In this document: positions 41,219 to 43,336 of the stretch, one piece after another
How the letters are laid out: each line of letters opens with the position of its first letter
How positions within the stretch are numbered: the first letter of the stretch is position 1
Origin: Chloroflexota bacterium
GTDB taxonomy: Bacteria; Chloroflexota; Dehalococcoidia; UBA2979
Direction of reading: 5' to 3'
Assembly (NCBI GenBank): GCA_947479915.1
Contig: CANKAU010000017.1
Coordinates: forward strand, 1-43,336
Length of the DNA stretch: 43,336 bases
The notes under the pieces: generated by a model
Told to the model about the DNA's origin: nothing
Databases searched by the model: none
What the model saw: the letters and a program-made list of their open reading frames with translations, nothing else
Position numbers and translations under genes: made by a program

Positions 41219-42082
41219 CTACTGGCGGACGGTGACCTTCGACCCGGCAATCGCACGAACGCCGAGGCTCACGACCAGAATGAACAGCACCAGCAGCAGG
41301 CTCATCGCCCACGCCTGTTCGTGCCAGTAGTCGAACGGCCCCGAAGCGTAGGAGTAGATGCGACTGGGGAGCGCATCGATCGGACGGAGCAGGTCGGTGC
41401 TGGTGAACTGGTTGCCCAGTGAGGTGAACAGCAACGGGGCTGCCTCGCCGGCGATGCGCGACAGCGCGAGCATCAGTCCGGTGACGATGCCGGGCAGCGC
41501 CGTCGGCAGCACGATGCGGATCACGGTGCGCCAGCGCGGCGCGCCGAGCGCATAGGCCGCCTCGCGCAGTCCGCGGGGGACGAGGAGCAACATCTCCTCG
41601 GTGATCCTCGCCACGATCGGCAGCAGGATGATCGCCAGCGCCAGCGCGCCCGCGATCGCCATGAACTGCTTGTTGGGCAGCACGACCAGCGCGTACATGA
41701 AGAGACCGATGGTGATCGAGGGCATCCCCGCGAGAACATCGACCAGGAAGCGGAGCACCGTGCCGAGGCGGTTCTGACCGTACTCCGCGAGGAAGACACC
41801 GCACCCGATCGCGATCGGCGCACCGATGGCCACGCCCAGACCAACCATGATCGCGCTGCCGGTCAGTGCGTTGCGCACGCCGCCGCCGGGGCGACCCGGC
41901 GAGTTCGGATCCTCGATGAGCAGGCTGAGGCTCAGCGAGCCGAAGCCGTTCCACAGCACGTAGAAGACGATCAGCACCAGCGGGATGACGGCAATGACCG
42001 CCGCCGCTCCCATCACCCCGGTCATGATCATGTTGACCATCTTCCGCCGACGGAAGATGGGGCGCCTCGCTGCCTCGTTCAT
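41219..42082 (-). CDS. pstA: Phosphate ABC transporter permease PstA
   Basis: A 287-aa permease with six helices, one of the two channel subunits of the high-affinity phosphate importer. Family stretches are AIGCGVFLAEYG, LAGMPSITIGLFMYAL, RGLREAAYALGAPRWRTVIRIVLPTALPGIVTG (the EAA-type loop, split over a helix) and SRIAGEAAPLLFTSLG. The ATG at 42082 overlaps the pstC stop (ATGA); the open frame upstream is a shadow. In most genomes pstB follows; here the next gene is unrelated and on the other strand. Confidence 0.95.
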   Translation of the reverse strand: MNEAARRPIFRRRKMVNMIMTGVMGAAAVIAVIPLVLIVFYVLWNGFGSLSLSLLIEDPNSPGRPGGGVRNALTGSAIMVGLGVAIGAPIAIGCGVFLAEYGQNRLGTVLRFLVDVLAGMPSITIGLFMYALVVLPNKQFMAIAGALALAIILLPIVARITEEMLLLVPRGLREAAYALGAPRWRTVIRIVLPTALPGIVTGLMLALSRIAGEAAPLLFTSLGNQFTSTDLLRPIDALPSRIYSYASGPFDYWHEQAWAMSLLLVLFILVVSLGVRAIAGSKVTVRQ

Positions 42083-43059
42083 TCGACGACCACCGCTCGC
42101 TGTCCGTTCGTGACGCGCCACACCAGCAGGCGGGCGACGACGTTGATGAGGAAGGTCATGGCGAGCAGCACCAGGGCGACCTCCAGCAGAGCCGCGCGGT
42201 GCGTCTCACCGTCTGCCTCCTGGAACTGGTTCGCGATGACGCTGGCCATGGTGTACGTCGGGGCGAAGATGCTGTCCGGCATCGATGCGCGGTTGCCAAT
42301 GACCAGCGTGACGGCCAGCGTCTCGCCGACGGCGCGTGCCAGCCCGAGGATCGCGCCGCCGATGACGCCGGAGCGCGCGTAGGGGAGCACCGCGATCTTG
42401 ATCATCTCCCAGCGCGTCGCGCCCAGCGCCAGGATGCCCTCGCGCTGGCTGCCGGGAACCGCGCCGATCACGTCACGCGAGATCGCCATGATCGTGGGCA
42501 CGATCATGATCGTCAGCACGACGATCGCAGGGAGCAGGCCGGTGACGCGTGGCGTGCCATCGAAGAAGGGGATGACCGCGCCCAGCGTGTTCGTGATGGC
42601 CGGACCGACAAACGTGACGAGGAACGGTCCCAGCACGTAGATGCCCCAGAGGCCGTAGACCACGCTGGGAATCGCCGCGAGCAGCTCGACCATGTACCCG
42701 ATGGGGCGCGCAAGCCACGACGGCGCGATCTCCACCAGGAACAGGGCAACGAACACGGCGACCAGCGTTGCCAGCACCAGCGCGGAGATCGAGGTGATCG
42801 CCGTGCCGACAATGAACACACCCGCGCCGAACTGTCCCTGGGACGGGTTCCAATTGGTCCCGAAGAGGAAGTTGAGGCCATTGGCCTCGATGCTCGACCA
42901 GGATCGCGAGATCAGCTCGTAGAACAGTCCCACGATGATCAACAGCACGACGAGTGCCGCCGCGCCGGTGATGCCGATAAAGGCGTTGTCGGCGAAGTGG
43001 CGGCCGCCGGAGATGATCGAGCGGCTTCGTCGCGGGGCGTCGGCTCCGGTGACTGCCAT
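42079..43059 (-). CDS. pstC: Phosphate ABC transporter permease PstC
   Basis: A 326-aa permease, partner of PstA. It has helix 1 at about residues 25-50, then SSIEANGLNFLFGTNWNP, LAAIPSVVYGLWGIYVLGPF, the EAA-type loop QREGILALGATRWEMIKIAVLPYARSG (split over a helix boundary) and LARAVGETLAVTLVIGN. ATG 43059 is chosen with GAGG 7 bases upstream and hydrophobic sequence soon after; an open frame back to 43221 would run into pstS. The pstS-pstC gap of 128 bases holds two strong hairpins. The lack of a gene for the ATPase PstB in the window is notable. Confidence 0.95.
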   Translation of the reverse strand: MAVTGADAPRRSRSIISGGRHFADNAFIGITGAAALVVLLIIVGLFYELISRSWSSIEANGLNFLFGTNWNPSQGQFGAGVFIVGTAITSISALVLATLVAVFVALFLVEIAPSWLARPIGYMVELLAAIPSVVYGLWGIYVLGPFLVTFVGPAITNTLGAVIPFFDGTPRVTGLLPAIVVLTIMIVPTIMAISRDVIGAVPGSQREGILALGATRWEMIKIAVLPYARSGVIGGAILGLARAVGETLAVTLVIGNRASMPDSIFAPTYTMASVIANQFQEADGETHRAALLEVALVLLAMTFLINVVARLLVWRVTNGQRAVVVE

Positions 43060-43098
43060 AGGGTTCCTCGAGCTGGCGGGGCCTAGCCCCTCGGATGG

Positions 43099-43131
43099 CT
43101 GGACCGCGCCGCCCGGCAGCGCGCGGTCCAG
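43099..43131 (-). terminator. Intercistronic hairpin, pstS-pstC gap (first of two)
   Basis: CTGGACCGCGC pairs with GCGCGGTCCAG, 11 bp with an 11-base loop, 40 bases before pstC. With its neighbour it could trim or partly terminate the pst message, so that pstS is made in excess over pstCA, as happens in other binding-protein operons. Confidence 0.55.
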
Positions 43132-43143
43132 TGTGATTGAGTG

Positions 43144-43178
43144 GGCTGTCGAGGAGTGGCGACCACCCCTCGACAGCC
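43144..43178 (-). terminator. Intercistronic hairpin after pstS (second of two)
   Basis: GGCTGTCGAGG pairs with CCTCGACAGCC (11 bp), and inside the loop GTGG pairs with CCAC, leaving one mismatch and a 3-base loop. It starts 10 bases after the pstS stop codon. There is no U-tract, so it may be a partial terminator or a 3' stabiliser of pstS mRNA. Confidence 0.6.
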
Positions 43179-43187
43179 GGACGGTCA

Positions 43188-43336
43188 CTACGAGGCCGGG
43201 AGGATGACCTTGCCCTCGCACTTGAGGCCCTGCAGGGTCTTCTCAATCGGCGCGAGCGCCTTCTCCGGGACCGGAGCGTAGTTCAGTTCGGTCGCGGTCT
43301 TCGCCGCCGACGGGTCGTGGAAGACCCACCACAGCA
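43188..43336 (-). CDS. pstS: Phosphate-binding protein PstS, C-terminal fragment
   Basis: The last 48 residues before a TAG stop at 43190-43188 read ...LWWVFHDPSAAKTA, LNYAPVPEKALAPIEKTLQG and LKCEGKVILPAS. This is the C-terminal end of a PstS-type phosphate-binding protein (the W.F...lgY.pLPe pattern), directly upstream of pstC on the same strand. The rest of the gene is beyond the window. Assignment rests on this end and on the pstC/pstA context. Confidence 0.85.
   Translation of the reverse strand, partial: LWWVFHDPSAAKTATELNYAPVPEKALAPIEKTLQGLKCEGKVILPAS

Noticed and set aside
1-43336. Window as a circular plasmid or phage closing through pstS
   Set aside because: The end fragments do not join in frame or give a full-length gene, and there is no replication, partition, integrase or phage gene.

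Overview
The window is GC-rich bacterial DNA, by eye about two-thirds G+C or more, densely coded on both strands. There is no rRNA, tRNA, CRISPR array or transposase that I can see. The gene mix suggests a Chloroflexota member, most likely class Dehalococcoidia (Tepidiforma-like): LLM-class flavin oxidoreductase, DUF35 plus thiolase-like pair, amidohydrolases, atypical SDRs, a Gram-positive-type SOS box and no outer-membrane genes. This placement is inference; an actinobacterium is the main alternative.

Region 1 (1-8.4 kb) and the right end (41.2-43.3 kb) concern phosphate. On the left are polyphosphate kinase (ppk1), an exopolyphosphatase, a CYTH-CHAD polyphosphate-binding protein, a Tat-exported PhoX-like phosphatase and a PhoB-like response regulator. 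On the right are pstC, pstA and the 3' end of pstS, with no pstB beside them. Two divergent promoter regions share a TTAAGG...CCTTAA arrangement that could be a Pho operator. Region 2 (8.4-13.4 kb) is a translesion mutasome cassette, imuB-DUF6504-dnaE2, with 4-nt start/stop overlaps and a perfect GAAC-N4-GTTC SOS box against its -10 element.

Region 3 (13.6-23 kb) holds an MFS carrier, a DUF35/thiolase-like pair, a MacAB-type ABC exporter whose adaptor gene has an in-frame TGA between membrane anchor and periplasmic part, an SDR and an amidohydrolase. Region 4 (23.2-26.5 kb) is the oddest gene: a 1114-aa protein whose first 480 residues are a second HlyD/MacA-like adaptor, broken inside its lipoyl-like domain and joined in frame to 267-bp MBG/YDG adhesin-type repeats and a beta-sandwich tail.

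Region 5 (26.9-32.7 kb) has two transglutaminase-like proteins, a CLC-F type fluoride exporter behind a clear fluoride (crcB) riboswitch, a small coupled gene of unknown function, an LLM oxidoreductase, a DUF998 membrane protein and a VOC protein with a disrupted 5' end. Region 6 (32.8-41.2 kb) has a Mn/Zn ABC importer with an inverted repeat flanking its -10 box, an MFS exporter, a histone-deacetylase-like amidohydrolase, a second SDR, an ACMSD-like amidohydrolase, an alpha/beta hydrolase and one small unknown protein.

The strongest points for follow-up are the adaptor-adhesin fusion, the fluoride riboswitch with a readable translational switch, the SOS-controlled mutasome, the candidate Pho and metal operators, and the two disrupted reading frames.
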